From Cyclina sinensis (Eukaryota; Mollusca; Bivalvia; Venerida; Veneridae): 64,000 nt of DNA. Shown here one piece after another: positions 11,575 through 22,420 of this stretch (positions are counted from its first letter, which is position 1; the number at the start of each line of letters is the position of its first letter). The notes beneath the pieces are model-generated. The model was not told the origin of the DNA, did no database searches, and saw nothing but the letters and a program-made list of their open reading frames with translations. The stretch covers positions 45,522,627 to 45,586,626 of the forward strand of contig JAAONU010000013.1 of assembly GCA_012932295.1 (NCBI GenBank), written 5' to 3'. The position numbers and the translations under genes are program-made.

Positions 11575-12045
11575 TAAGTATTCGGTAAACAGGAAGTAGA
11601 TGAGCAGGAGCATAAAATCGCTTTATACCATATGAGAATATAGGATAAAGCAATATGCAAAATATCAGGCTGCTGCATCTTATAGTTGCTGAGAAAACTG
11701 TGACGGAAATTGTGAATGTATGTCAACTATGTGTAAAAATCTAAGTATTCGGTAAACAGGAAGTAGATGAGCAAGGAGCATAAAATCGCTTTACACCATA
11801 TGGGACTATAGGATAAAGCAATATGTGAAATATCAGGCTTCTGCATGTTATAGTTGCTGAGAAAACTGTGACGGAAATTGTAAATGTATGTCACCTATGT
11901 GTAGAAATCTAAGTATTCGGTAAACAGGAAGTAGATGAGCAAGGAGCATAAAATCGCTTTACACCATATGGGACTATAGGATAAAGCAATATGTGAAATA
12001 TCAGGCTTCTGCATGTTATAGTTGCTGAGAAAACTGCAACGGAAA
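11575..12045. repeat. Tandem array, period 167-168 bases, about 2.9 copies
   Basis: Each unit starts with taagtattcggtaaacagg. The second and third units are nearly identical; the first is more diverged. The array is the core of the pearl-like element 11296-12158. Confidence 0.9.
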
Positions 12046-12051
12046 TTTGTT

Positions 12052-12115
12052 ACGGACGGACGGACGGACGGACGGACGGATGGATGGACGGACGGACGGA
12101 CGGACACACGGACAA
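12052..12115. repeat. GGAC microsatellite
   Basis: About fifteen near-perfect ggac/ggat units form the tetranucleotide tract of the pearl-like element. Translation of the minus strand gives a meaningless Ser-Val-Arg-Pro-like repeat. Confidence 0.95.
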
Positions 12116-12158
12116 GGGTAAAACAGTATACCCCCCACTTCTTCGAAGCGGGGGTATA

Positions 12159-12452
12159 ATTATACATGTATTATTGAGGAACAAGTAATATTAGGAGTGT
12201 TTGAGGATACAATACTATGTAACGGTAAACAGACAACAAAAGCATATATGTATTATTGTTAAACAAAAGAAAAATATGAAATATAAAGTTAGAATTCGTG
12301 ATATTCACGACAGTTGAATTTAATTCACCAAGACAACTTATTTTTGTTTGTTGTTATGACAACCTGTAGGGGCTAGTGTGAGGTTGGTGCACCCTAGAAT
12401 CTGGTTTAAACTTCAGTAGCAACTTGTTTTTCTACTGACCGTTCCAAGGCTA
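12159..12452. other. Short spacer, nothing recognised
   Basis: AT-rich sequence between two mobile elements with no feature that can be supported. Confidence 0.5.
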
Positions 12453-14348
12453 TTAAAGGTCATGTGACACGACTATAGCAACTTTGTCTATTCAAAATAA
12501 TCATGATGTACTGATTAAAATGGTTAAATTGCGAAATTATGAAAATATTGTTTTTGATAAGAAAAAACGTGTTTTTTATGATCGGCTATTTCCGTTTCGA
12601 CATCGGTAGTTTCCGCTGCAATTTTTGGCTGTGACGTAGATTTATCCCTACTGTCCCACTGTCCCTGTGCAGAATTACACTGCTCATAACACATCCGTTT
12701 TAAATGAAAAAATAACACTAAACCACAAGTGCAAGAAACAAAATAAAGGCACACTTATAAAAATAACATGCTATAAATTGTAAATTAAATAAAACAATGT
12801 GATCACTTCTCGATTTTTATAAGTAAATTCAAACTTTGTGCCGGGAGAACGGTTTGTAATTTTACCTTTATAAATATTAAATAATATTCCAATTTCCTCC
12901 ATGTTGTGGTTCTATATAAAACTATCTCCTTCACGTTTTAACATGCTGCGTAACCATTCCTCACTTGATGTTTACGTCATAAACAAATTCTTTTTCATTT
13001 AAGTGTAGTAAAATTGAAGTGAATTTAGGTGATCTAATGTGTTAACATTTGTGTAACTGGAATGGAAAATCACACTGCAGTGTATTTTCACGTTGGAATA
13101 TTGTTTGAAAAATAATAATATGGCATGTCCATCAAGTAGAAATTTGTGTCTGCTTATAAATCAATATCCAATGAAATGTCAAAGATCCATAAATCACGCC
13201 TAATACTGTGGGATTTATGCAAATTAACCTGCCCAAATGGGACCCTTGTATATTCTGCATAGCTGTCAAAACAAAGCAATTAACTTTTTATGACCCAATC
13301 AATGATAAAGTTGAGACAAATAGCAAAATTTTATGGCAAGTGATCTTACAAATTGATTGAATTACTTTTGATCAGTCAAACTTGTGAAAACATTATGTAA
13401 TAGCTTGTTCCAATTAACATGTCTGAATGACTTTTAGTTAAGAAGCTTCCATGCAGATACATATTTTAATTAGATAATTAAATGTAATGGATCTATTTAT
13501 GAGGAAAATAAAAATCATTCGACTTCTAAATGTGAACAAATTAAAACAAAAACAATGTGTTTGTGTTATGATTTTGACATAGCTTTCATGTCTTCATATT
13601 ATTTGTTCTATGATCATTATTGTTATTTTTTTTAATGTTGAATGAATAAGCCAAAACAAAAAGGTAGGCAGTTATAATGAAAAAAGTCATAGATCTAGTC
13701 AAAGATTACTTACACGTACCTCAGGCAAAATATACCACAGACAAATAAGCAACACATCACTGTAAAGAGAATGTTTTTTATGGAAAAAATATCTCGATTG
13801 GAGTTAGTTAATCAAGTCTTCCAAAAAACTGCATCGGATAAAAATAAGCATGTTCAAAATCTTTTTCGATCAGTTACTTGAAAAATATCTCTAGATATTT
13901 TCACTGATGTATCTTTTAATTCTATAACCCTAATTAAACTAGCCTCTATATAATATTGCTCATTGGCTTCGTAATTCCATCAAAATTTCAAATTATTTAT
14001 TTTAAAAAATCTTCAATGTGTATTCATGATGTTAGCTTGACTTGTTCAATTTTGTTTTTTTACAATATTCAGTCTACATTTTCACTTTCCATCATATATT
14101 TTTTTAAGATTTTGTTAACAATCCAGGCAGCTGTGTCAAGTGGCAAGAGATAAATGTGCGTCACTTCCGGTTTCGCTCGTGACAGGTGCGCGCGACCAAG
14201 TGCGTAAAATATGGATTTTAATTTGCTATAAAAACATCTTTAAAATGAAAATTACCTGTAGAATATTTTAAAACTGTCACAATTAGATATATAGTTTTCG
14301 CTCATATTAAAATTTCGAGGTCAAAAATTCGTGTCACATGACCTTTAA
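12453..14348. mobile_element. TTAA-flanked element with perfect terminal inverted repeats
   Basis: The ends at 12453-12472 and 14329-14348 are perfect inverted repeats of 20 bases. Each begins with TTAA and continues AGGTCATGTGACACGA. TTAA is the target site of the piggyBac and Kolobok DNA transposon groups, and it would be duplicated on insertion. The 1.9-kb interior has no transposase frame, so it would be non-autonomous. A CpG-rich patch with cacttccggttt lies at 14160-14205. Confidence 0.65.
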
Positions 14349-15160
14349 CTGTTTTTATGTTACTTCTTATTAAAGTAAAGGGATTTCAACAGAAATTTGC
14401 CATATCGCGAAATAAAACAATTGGTGTGTTAACAGCGCCTTAAAAGAAATTGTCTTAACGTCAGCGTTTAAAAAACGGACGCTGTGGGACATTTTATTTT
14501 GACACGGATAAAATGTAATAACTTCTTGATTTATTGAATGATTTTTCAAAAACATACAGCTTTCAGTAGCTGAATAAAATAATATTTAACTTCTCTTTTC
14601 AAAAAACGACGCAAATGTGTTACCTGTAATCTAAACAAAGTCCGAATTTTAAGTTTGTTTCAGTAATACCAATTACATGTAGCGTGACACATTTTTACTA
14701 GACATGAACAATTTATATGTACATTTCTAATTGAAATAAAATGTCAAATGTTTAAATATTCCGAATAAGAAATTGAAATAAATAAGATACATGTACTACT
14801 CTACAAGACTGATGTTGAACGCATTCTTGGTCAACTCAGCAATTTATCAACTAAAATAAGAGTTCTCATCCTCAATATATTTCATCCATATACCATTGTT
14901 AATGATAAAAATTGCAATTTTAACAGAATTTATGTATTCTTTGTTCATAGATCCATATATGTATTGTTCAGAATACTGTGTTCTGTTATGCGTGAATGTA
15001 TTGAATGTATATCAAGTTCTTATGTTACATGCCCATATGAGCCTTTACTTGCTTAATAAACTCAAACTTATAATAGTTGTTTCCCTTAACAATAACACCA
15101 ATATTGTACACATATATTTATTTCTTTCTTTTTCGACTTCGATTGCTATTACATTTGTTT
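14349..15160. other. Spacer upstream of IRG gene 1
   Basis: AT-rich with no gene recognised. A LINE-like 3' end may be present near 15050 (aataaactcaaact), but this is weak. Confidence 0.4.
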
Positions 15161-15371
15161 TCTTCTAAGTTTTAGATGTTTGTGGGTGAACGTAACATTA
15201 GGTCAGTCTTAATGCTTAAATAGCCTGTAATTTTTCACTTCAAAATTAGATTTTTGTTGAACTATTTACTAAATCGGTAGTAGCGAAAGAACTATTTATC
15301 TAATTGGCAGTGTTATCGAGTTTTATTGCGGAGGAATATTTTGCGTCTGTCATGCACGTATAGCGTTCAAG
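15161..15371 (+). promoter_or_regulatory. 5' flank of IRG gene 1, conserved with gene 2
   Basis: This block aligns with 58491-58689, directly upstream of the second gene. Shared phrases include taacattaggtcagtcttaatgc, broken here into its matching parts, then agaactattta and gaagaatattttg-like text. It must contain the transcription start or 5' UTR and probably shared promoter elements. I see no TATA box and no full interferon-response (GAAANNGAAA) site. Confidence 0.55.
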
Positions 15372-15535
15372 ATGGTTGAAATAATCTTAACAATTTTGTG
15401 TTTACTTTTAACTGTTCTTTTCGTGGCTGTGGTAGCGAAAAAATATAATTCAAGCGTAGAAACAGATCCAAGACGACCGTCAAAAGAAGACACCATGTAC
15501 AAGACAGCTGAAAGAGGAAAGGGTTTTCTTGAGAG
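15372..15535 (+). CDS. IRG gene 1, exon 1 (signal anchor)
   Basis: The ATG is followed by MVEIILTILCLLLTVLFVAV and then a Lys/Arg-containing tail. The exon ends in gagag|gtaatc. Its length (164 coding bases) and phase equal those of exon 1 of gene 2 at 58690-58853, and the encoded residues are conserved between the two. This supports a real coding exon although it is too short to stand out alone. Confidence 0.8.
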
Positions 15536-18500
15536 GTAATCATCTTATGTTTTAGGTCATGTTTTGTAGCTGGTTTATATCACCAAAAGTAAATAAAATA
15601 ATACAATTCATTTAATTCTTTATCGTGTCGTTGATAGTATATACATAAATCTTTAGCAGCCAAAATCTTTTAGACAGTCAGTCTTGAGTACCGCAAATCC
15701 CTTAAGATCATTTTGGACATCAACGTCTCCATGAATGAACGGAAAAACAGAGATCATGGATTCGAATGAAAACTATGGAACAATTATTATCGAAGACAAT
15801 TTATAATTTATGAAAACAATGCCTTTTTGCTGTTTCAGTTTTGCTTTATTTTACCAGATCACGCTTATTGAGCTTATTAACCTGATTTACCGTAGTGTAA
15901 ATAAATTGTATCAGTGTATGTCAATGGCCCAGAGTGCAACAAAAAAATGTATGTTTGGATAATGTTGCGGTCAAAAAAGGTGCATCTGCAATCTATTGAT
16001 ACACATCTGTTATGCAAACGATGCAAACCTTTCAAATTAAATATTTGTTGCTTTAAAACAATTTCATTAAAATAATCTCAGGAATATCTATTTACAAAAA
16101 CAAATCTAAAGATGAAATGGAATAGTTAAACATTTTACTGTACTCATTTCTATTGTTTTAACGTTCTTTTATATAAAGTCTTCTATAATATCATTCTATA
16201 AATTAAAATGTGTTCATTCAATCGGAAGACGTACGAGAGAAAAAACAATGGAATGGAAAGTAAAGAATGAATAAACAACTTACTATACGAAAGAACAAAC
16301 AAATGAACAAATAACGAATGAACGAATGAATAAATGATTGAAATATTTACCGCGGCCAGGTTTATGTTCATGTTTAATTTTTTTTCATATGCCTTCAAAT
16401 TCTAAAGACTTTTTTGATTCTATAAAAGGCGTTAAAATCATCAAGCCGATAGTCTGTCTACTCTTTAAACAGTTTGATTAACTTCAATAGATCTTTACAA
16501 ACTCAAGTATAGATCACGGTGAGGTCTTATGACAGGTAGCTTTGTCAAATATAAGCTGTTTTTTTAGTCGATATAGACTCATTCAACAATAGTATATAAA
16601 GAGGCATACTACATGTATTCCATTTTCTTTAACAACATGTAAATATTATTGATTTTGAATGAAATACTATCCGCTGTCAAGTTGTCTGTACAATAGGTAA
16701 ACTGAATACACTCCAATTCCAATTCCAATTGTTTATTGTATAATAAGGCCTCCGGCCCATACACAAGTATAATAATACACATGACATTTTCATAAAGTGC
16801 GTTAATGTATAGGTAAGTAAATACAACAATGTGAACAATTAAACAGAGGTTCATATATCGACATTTTGCCTATAGTACAACATAGTATACATGTAATTAT
16901 AGAAAAACTGATAAGTACTGATCCCTTTCTTGTAATGCATAATGTATATACATACACATAGAGTTATATTGTGTAAGTTAAGGTGGATAGCCATTTTTTC
17001 CGAATGAAAACTTTTTTTGTTTCAAAATGCCTAGGGACGAAAAAATGTGAAACAAATGTTCTTTTTTATATCATCAAATATGTTTTATTTTACAGCGAAT
17101 GAAGATCCAATAAAATAGAAAAGAAACTATAAAATGAACATCGAAGAAGGTTTTGATTTATCATAAGTGTGACTATTTTCACTGAATCATTAAAATATTT
17201 ATTTTTCTTAGCATTTCAAAAATCGACTGGATGTTGATAAAAAAGTCGTATATTTCGCTAAATAATATCAGTAAGTGACCTGAAGGAACCTGTTTGGTTA
17301 TGTACAAAGATCGCAACTATCCGCAGATTCACAGCGTTTGTTTTGGACATGTTCGAAACAGACGTTGAAGTTCGGCATTTGTCCTAGAAAGTGTTCAGAA
17401 CATGTTGGGCTCGCAAGAGACATAACATCTCATGAACGTAGGAGCACTTCACGCGTGACAAAGACGCTGCAAAATTGATAACATTTGCAACAGCGACTTC
17501 ATGACGTCCTCAGCATGACGCTTGGGTGTCATGTACAACAGAAATGCGCGTTAAGAGTTCTTATGGCGTTGTCAGGGCGATCTTTCTATCATTTCACCAC
17601 TGTTATGTGTTTGCACACGTTCTCATGGGGCTTCCCACTGCGTTTATATGGTTCTATAATACGACTATAGTGAGGGGAAACAGTCTTTAACTACGCTCCT
17701 ATGGCGACTATTCTTTTCAAGTACGACTTGCTATAAAACCTGGTGTTTCAAAATTCATTCATCAGTATGTCTGTTGTTTTCGTCGCATGCATTTCATGTT
17801 CATCATTATGGCAGTAGATATCCATAATTTACTTTTACTACAACAATTGATTATTTAGTAGCAGCATCAGGCAATTAAATTTCTGAAAATCGAACCGCCC
17901 TTTTAAAGTCACTGTGATCACGTGACAGAAACGCCGTCAGTAATAATACACATAGAATACGCATCCTAAGAGTCTCATAAGTGTGGGGAGAGCGCTGCGG
18001 GATATCCGCTGAACGGCATTACATGATCTCAATAAAACGACATAAGTACGTACAAGTTGTTGTGGTTAAAGCGCGGATGTTTTAAAGTTTATGTTTTTGT
18101 TCTCACACGTTTTCTGGCGAACTTGTAGATTTTTTGGTCGCCTTAAGATCGCGGATGGTGGCAGTTCAGTTTTACAGCCCTTTAATATTAAATGTTGTGT
18201 TGCTTGTGTTATTTTCTTACGTTAATTTATGTTCACAGATATTTTCAAGAGGCTCACAAGTTGCTCGAAAATGTGAATATGTGACCAACGACAAAAACAT
18301 CTAAAACATTTCTTCTTTTATCATCTTTGTCAGCACAAACCAACAAAAATGTATTCGATTCCAAGTATTTTCATTGTAAGTGTTGAACATCATTCGTCAA
18401 ATTCTTGTGATAATGTCATATCGCTCTAGTATATTCATTCGACTCGTTCGAGAAAAGCAAATATCTCTCTCAAAAGAATTCCTTTTATCTATAAAAAATG

Positions 18501-21500
18501 TTTTGAAATTACAGTTCCTTAAATGTATACAGGGTTTTATGTTTTGGTGACATGTTAATATGTGGAAGTATTCGATATTATGTTTGTTGAAAAATTGAAT
18601 CACATAGTGTTTGTTAATGTTTCAGTACTTAAATTAATTGTATAAAACGTGGTGTTTTGGGTATACAACAATGCGTCGTTAGCAAATAACAAGAGAATGA
18701 GTCTATTATATAAATTAAATTTAGCGTGTGCACTTAAAATTATTCAATACAAAGGCTCCTTTAAAACATTTGTGCTGACACTTCGGTCTTAAAGTATCAA
18801 TAAATGCAAGATTTGAAACGTTTCCCCTCTGTTCGATACTAAAAAAAGGTATGACATCACAAAAATCCTAAAAACTCGGCCTTTTCCGACAACTTCATAT
18901 AAAAGCCTCGTATGTAAGTGTATGAATACACCAAATGGTAATTCGCCCCGGCTTTAATAAAAATATAAACAAACATGGCAGAATTGAAGCAGTGTTTGTC
19001 TTATGCATTAGAAAAAACTGAAAATAAATTTTAATTTAAAGCATAAAAAGGTAAAGGCTTTAAGAAAAGTTTTCAATTTAGCAGACACCATTTGTATTAT
19101 AAATAGTCTAATATGTAATGCAAGTTTGGTTCATCATTTCCCTAGTACAAAAAGATATCCTGCTGTAGATAATTAACTGTTGCAAATATCTAAAGCAATT
19201 GAAAAGAATAACAAACTTGTTTCTTTCTAGTTATGGTGCTTCCAACGCTTTTAAAAGAAGTAGCAATGAAGCTGGGTCGGAAATAATCTACACGGGAAGA
19301 ACAAAACAACTAAACAAAATTGACGACAAACGAAACAAAAGTGACGAAAAACAAAATAAAAATAATGAAAAGAAAAACAAAAGAGATGACATAGGAAACG
19401 AAAGTGACAACAAGGAAAAAGAAAGTGTTGATAATGGAAACGAAAGTGATGACACAATCAGAATTATCGGAAATGAAAACCTTATGGAAGAAGAATATAA
19501 AGTAAGAAAAGATCAGTCTCTCAAAACCACAAGACCATGATTTATGGCAAAATAAATAAGTTCCCAGTGGGATTCCAACCCGCCGCCTAGCAATGTAAAA
19601 GTAAGAACGCCTTAGACCACTCGCCCATTTCAACAAGCCCGCAAATAACCGAGATATAAGTGTCCACCTCACACCATACCGGTGACAGGCGTTAGATGAG
19701 ATGATTCTGTTGACTGAGCTAATTCTGTTCGCTTTTCTCTATATCTAATCTATTTTTATCAAGAAACGTCACTTCTGTGGTAGAGAGCATTGCATTTGTT
19801 ACTAATCAAAAAGAAGCCAGCTATCTCATGTACTGACACTTACCAAAATCTGAAATCGTTAAAGTATATAAGACGACGTGGTCAAATATAACTCACTGTT
19901 TAGAAGGGTTTTTTTTCTAAAAACGGTTGAACTATATTTTCCCGTCGCTATAACTAGTAACTACTTCGATTTTTTCCATTTAAGAACAAAAAATAAGACT
20001 TATAGCCAAGCATTACAGAATAACGGTAAAACATTCAGTTTTTCTAATATATACACACACACAAAAATTGAATAAAATAAATTTACCAGTTCAACGATCA
20101 AATTTCAAAACACTCTTACTGATAATGCTTTCATCGGCTCTCCAGATAAATTGTTAACCTGTTTGGAGAAGTTTCTATATGAAGAAAGATTCATTTTGAC
20201 TTTAGTTTGTGTACAGTGTTATAAAGTTAGACATCTGACTTTATTTCTTCTTTTGGCATGAAATTAAATCTCTAACAATACTTGAAATATAGACAATACG
20301 CATTAATATCACGTGCATTCTAAGCTGTACAAATGGAAGATAATATTCTTAATTATCTTTTTCTTACAGAAATTCAGTTCATTCGTAAATGAAGAAGATC
20401 TGGAGGCGGAAATGGCGAAAGCAGGCACCACGCTTGGTCTGTTCCAGTATATCAGGAAATCACTTGATCACTGGAAAAATCGAAAAGTAAATGTTGCTGT
20501 TACTGGAAACTCAGGTACCGGGAAATCTAGCCTGGTGAATGCACTGAGAAATCTGAAACCTACTGATCCAAGGGCTGCAAAGGTAGGTGTTGTAGAAACA
20601 ACAACAGATGTTCGGAAATACACATATCCAAACAACGATCAAGTAATTATCTCGGACCTTCCCGGAATAGGCACACAGAGCTTTACAAGAGACAAGTATT
20701 TAGATAAAATAAACTTTTCCGAGTTTGATGTAGTTATAATAGTGACAGCTACACGCTTTCTAGAAAATGATATGTGGCTTGCAAAAGAAATTTCTAAATT
20801 AGGAAGATACTTACTTTTCGTTAGGACAAAAATTGATATTGATATGAGGAACTCCAGAACAGATCACCCAGATCGACATGAAACAGAAATCATGCAGGAG
20901 ATAAGAAACAATATTGCCGATAATCTCAGTAAAGGGAATTTATCAATAATGAAACACAACATTTACCTCGTCGGCTCACCAGATCAAAGCTACGACTTCC
21001 AGAATCTGAATGCAACTCTTAAAAGTTTGCTAAATATAAGAGGGAAATCAATATGTAGTTTGCTTAAAAAATATGTTGAAAATGCAATTGAAAGAAAAAG
21101 AGACATGATTAAAAATAGCAGTTGGTTATGGAAGCTCATGCAAACAGTACGTGCTTTTCCTAAAGGATTTTCAAATGGCCTTTATCTGATTACGCGCCGT
21201 TATTATGATTATTGCCTAAAAATGTTTTGCCTTGATGACCAGTCACTGGACAAATGTGCTAAAGAAATGTCTATTTCTAAAGAGTATTTAAGAGAACACC
21301 TAAAGGTATGTACAGATGATTGTTACCGATGGGAAGAACCCCAAGATCCCAAAGGTCTAAACTATTTTATAAGACGTGGTGTCCGTTTCCCTATAATGTA
21401 CTTTACTTCAGATTATTTTTTGCATACAAGATGCGATTCTTTGGCAGAGAGCGAACTTTGTCTGATTTTAATGAGGCTTGATAAATTGGAAAAAGAGTTA

Positions 21501-21518
21501 AATCCAGTAATGACTTGA
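15372..21518 (+). CDS. Membrane-anchored immunity-related GTPase (IRG-like), gene 1, three exons
   Basis: Exons are 15372-15535, 19231-19501 and 20370-21518. All junctions are GT-AG with matching phases (2, then 0), giving 527 residues. Residues 2-21 form one hydrophobic helix followed by KK, a signal anchor likely leaving the rest in the cytosol. Residues 55-145 are a hydrophilic linker. Residues about 160-527 are an IRG GTPase: G1 GNSGTGKS (191-198), G3 DLPGIG (241-246), G4 TKID (298-301), plus the family phrase VIIVTATRFLENDMWLAKEI. IRGs bind GTP and, in vertebrates, act on pathogen vacuoles and membranes; the role in this animal is inferred. Vertebrate IRGs usually lack a true membrane helix. 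Polyadenylation is likely at the AATAAA at 21682. A close paralogue lies at 58690. The exon model is predicted from sequence only. Confidence 0.85.
15536..19230 (+). other. Intron 1 of IRG gene 1
   Basis: This 3.7-kb intron aligns in blocks with intron 1 of gene 2 (for example near 16180-16600 with 59560-59930, 17570-17830 with 60400-60720, and 17900-18310 with 61205-61840). It holds a minus-strand LINE 3' tail at about 16715-16860 that is missing from gene 2, and a relic of a possible transposase start at 17811. Confidence 0.7.
16715..16860 (-). mobile_element. LINE 3' tail in intron 1
   Basis: On the minus strand the segment ends ...gggccggaggccttattat acaataaacaa and then runs into ttggaa repeats. 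This is the common layout of a 5'-truncated non-LTR element tail. The corresponding position of gene 2 lacks it. Confidence 0.5.
19231..19501 (+). CDS. IRG gene 1, exon 2 (7-residue-repeat linker)
   Basis: The exon lies between ttctttctag and gtaagaaaag. It encodes 90 residues that are almost entirely Asn, Lys, Asp, Glu and Ser. They fall into a 7-residue period with an approximate consensus D-D-K-G-N-E-S. The same period, much more regular, is seen in gene 2. It probably acts as a flexible or extended spacer between the membrane anchor and the GTPase; that role is inferred. Confidence 0.8.
19502..20369 (+). other. Intron 2 of IRG gene 1
   Basis: This 868-base intron is bounded by gtaaga and a pyrimidine-rich acceptor ttcttacag. 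It contains a minus-strand tRNA-like unit at 19561-19629. Confidence 0.75.
19561..19629 (-). mobile_element. tRNA-Leu/Ser-like SINE head
   Basis: On the minus strand the sequence reads atgggcgagtggtctaaggc at the A box and gggttggaatcccac at the B box, which is the pattern of a class II (Leu or Ser) tRNA. The anticodon arm and variable arm are degenerate, so this is a tRNA-derived element or pseudogene and not a working tRNA. Confidence 0.6.
20370..21518 (+). CDS. IRG gene 1, exon 3 (complete IRG GTPase domain)
   Basis: This single 1149-base exon encodes 382 residues and the whole GTPase domain with its C-terminal helices. All guanine-nucleotide motifs are intact, including the Ser/Thr-rich switch region VVETTTDVRKYTYP. 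The upstream in-frame ATG at 20313 is discounted because the intervening residues are the pyrimidine tract of the splice acceptor and the phase matches exon 2. Stop is TGA at 21516. Confidence 0.9.
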   Translation, partial: KFSSFVNEEDLEAEMAKAGTTLGLFQYIRKSLDHWKNRKVNVAVTGNSGTGKSSLVNALRNLKPTDPRAAKVGVVETTTDVRKYTYPNNDQVIISDLPGIGTQSFTRDKYLDKINFSEFDVVIIVTATRFLENDMWLAKEISKLGRYLLFVRTKIDIDMRNSRTDHPDRHETEIMQEIRNNIADNLSKGNLSIMKHNIYLVGSPDQSYDFQNLNATLKSLLNIRGKSICSLLKKYVENAIERKRDMIKNSSWLWKLMQTVRAFPKGFSNGLYLITRRYYDYCLKMFCLDDQSLDKCAKEMSISKEYLREHLKVCTDDCYRWEEPQDPKGLNYFIRRGVRFPIMYFTSDYFLHTRCDSLAESELCLILMRLDKLEKELNPVMT

Positions 21519-21681
21519 GTCATTTAAAATATGTTATAGCCTTTAGAGCTTTTGTTTTGAGAACACATAGGAATAAATCAATTTAAAATAAGTGTACATG
21601 TGTATTACAGTGTGTCAGTATTGAGGTTAAAAACTTGCATTAAATATGTATCATTGAATCTTTCAAAGCTTTGAAAATATC

Positions 21682-21687
21682 AATAAA
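21682..21687 (+). terminator. Polyadenylation signal of IRG gene 1
   Basis: AATAAA lies about 165 bases after the stop codon. An additional AATAAA occurs near 21571. Confidence 0.5.
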
Positions 21688-21699
21688 ATCTACTGACTA

Positions 21700-22420
21700 A
21701 GAGGGGTGTGTCAAACTTCGATGTTGATCATTCACAGCAGTTTTTGTAGGTGTTTATCTCTCATTATACACACGTTTTTTTTAAAATAAACTACATGCAC
21801 TGAGAGATTTTATTATAGCTTGGCACAAATGTTCACCATTGCAAGATTGCAATGAAAGATTCAGGTCCCTGTGGCCAAGGTTAAGGTCACACAAGGGTTA
21901 AAGGTCAGATAAAATATCCAAATGTGTGTACGGACAATTTAGTAATCATGAATTAAGTGATTCTATCACATATATTCACATATTAAGTACTTCGATTACA
22001 TATGTTCACCGTCATGAGAGTGAGCGTCACATAAATCATCAAGTTCCATATATGCAAGGTCAAGGTCATAAAGATGATGAAATGTCCAGATTTTGTCCGG
22101 AGCATATCTTCTACATACAAGGATAAATCTTAATAATACTTTAAACAATTGTTCAGCATCATAAGCCAAAGTGTTGCGTGCATGAATCAAGTCTCTAGGT
22201 CAAACATAAACGTCACGCTTAGAAGTCAGAGGAAAACTCTTGTCCGGAGGAAAACTTCTACATGCATTGAGGTATTTTAATATAACTTAACACAAATGTT
22301 CACTTCTGTGAGGCGGAGTGTCACGCCCAAATTCAGGTCCCTGTGGCCATGGTCAAGCTTTTTTTTACAGAATTAATGTAATCTTGTCCAGGTGGCCTGT
22401 GGTAAATTTTTGGGTTACAA
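21700..22420. repeat. Degenerate nuclear-receptor-motif-bearing tandem repeat
   Basis: Phrases such as ttggcacaaatgttcacc, ggtccctgtggcca and aggtcaaggtca recur at roughly 150-200 bases. They resemble the core units at 25150-26165. The ends of an element are not seen. Confidence 0.45.

Larger units (their letters stand above)
11296..12158 (-). mobile_element. Pearl/Helentron-like non-autonomous element (complete)
   Basis: The element opens with AACAAG and a perfect hairpin gtgagctaatgctcac. It holds about three tandem core units of 167-168 bases (starting at 11575, 11742 and 11910) and then a GGAC tetranucleotide array (12052-12115). It closes with a hairpin between tacccccc and gggggta. The parts are in the order known for bivalve pearl elements. 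There is no open frame apart from the repetitive one created by the microsatellite. Confidence 0.8.

Noticed and set aside
11895..12167. Minus-strand open frame with Ser-Val-Arg-Pro/His-Pro repeats
   Set aside because: It is only the translation of the GGAC microsatellite and the neighbouring repeat unit.
17657..17680. Similarity to a phage T7 promoter (taatacgact...), suggesting vector contamination
   Set aside because: The match is partial and the same sequence is present, diverged, in the paralogous intron at about 60528, so it is native.
19561..19629. Functional tRNA-Leu or tRNA-Ser gene
   Set aside because: A and B boxes are present but the anticodon arm and acceptor ends do not pair properly.
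20313..20369. Upstream ATG giving a hydrophobic leader in front of the IRG domain
   Set aside because: The hydrophobic stretch is the pyrimidine tract of the splice acceptor; the paralogue lacks the same leader, while exon phases fit the spliced model.
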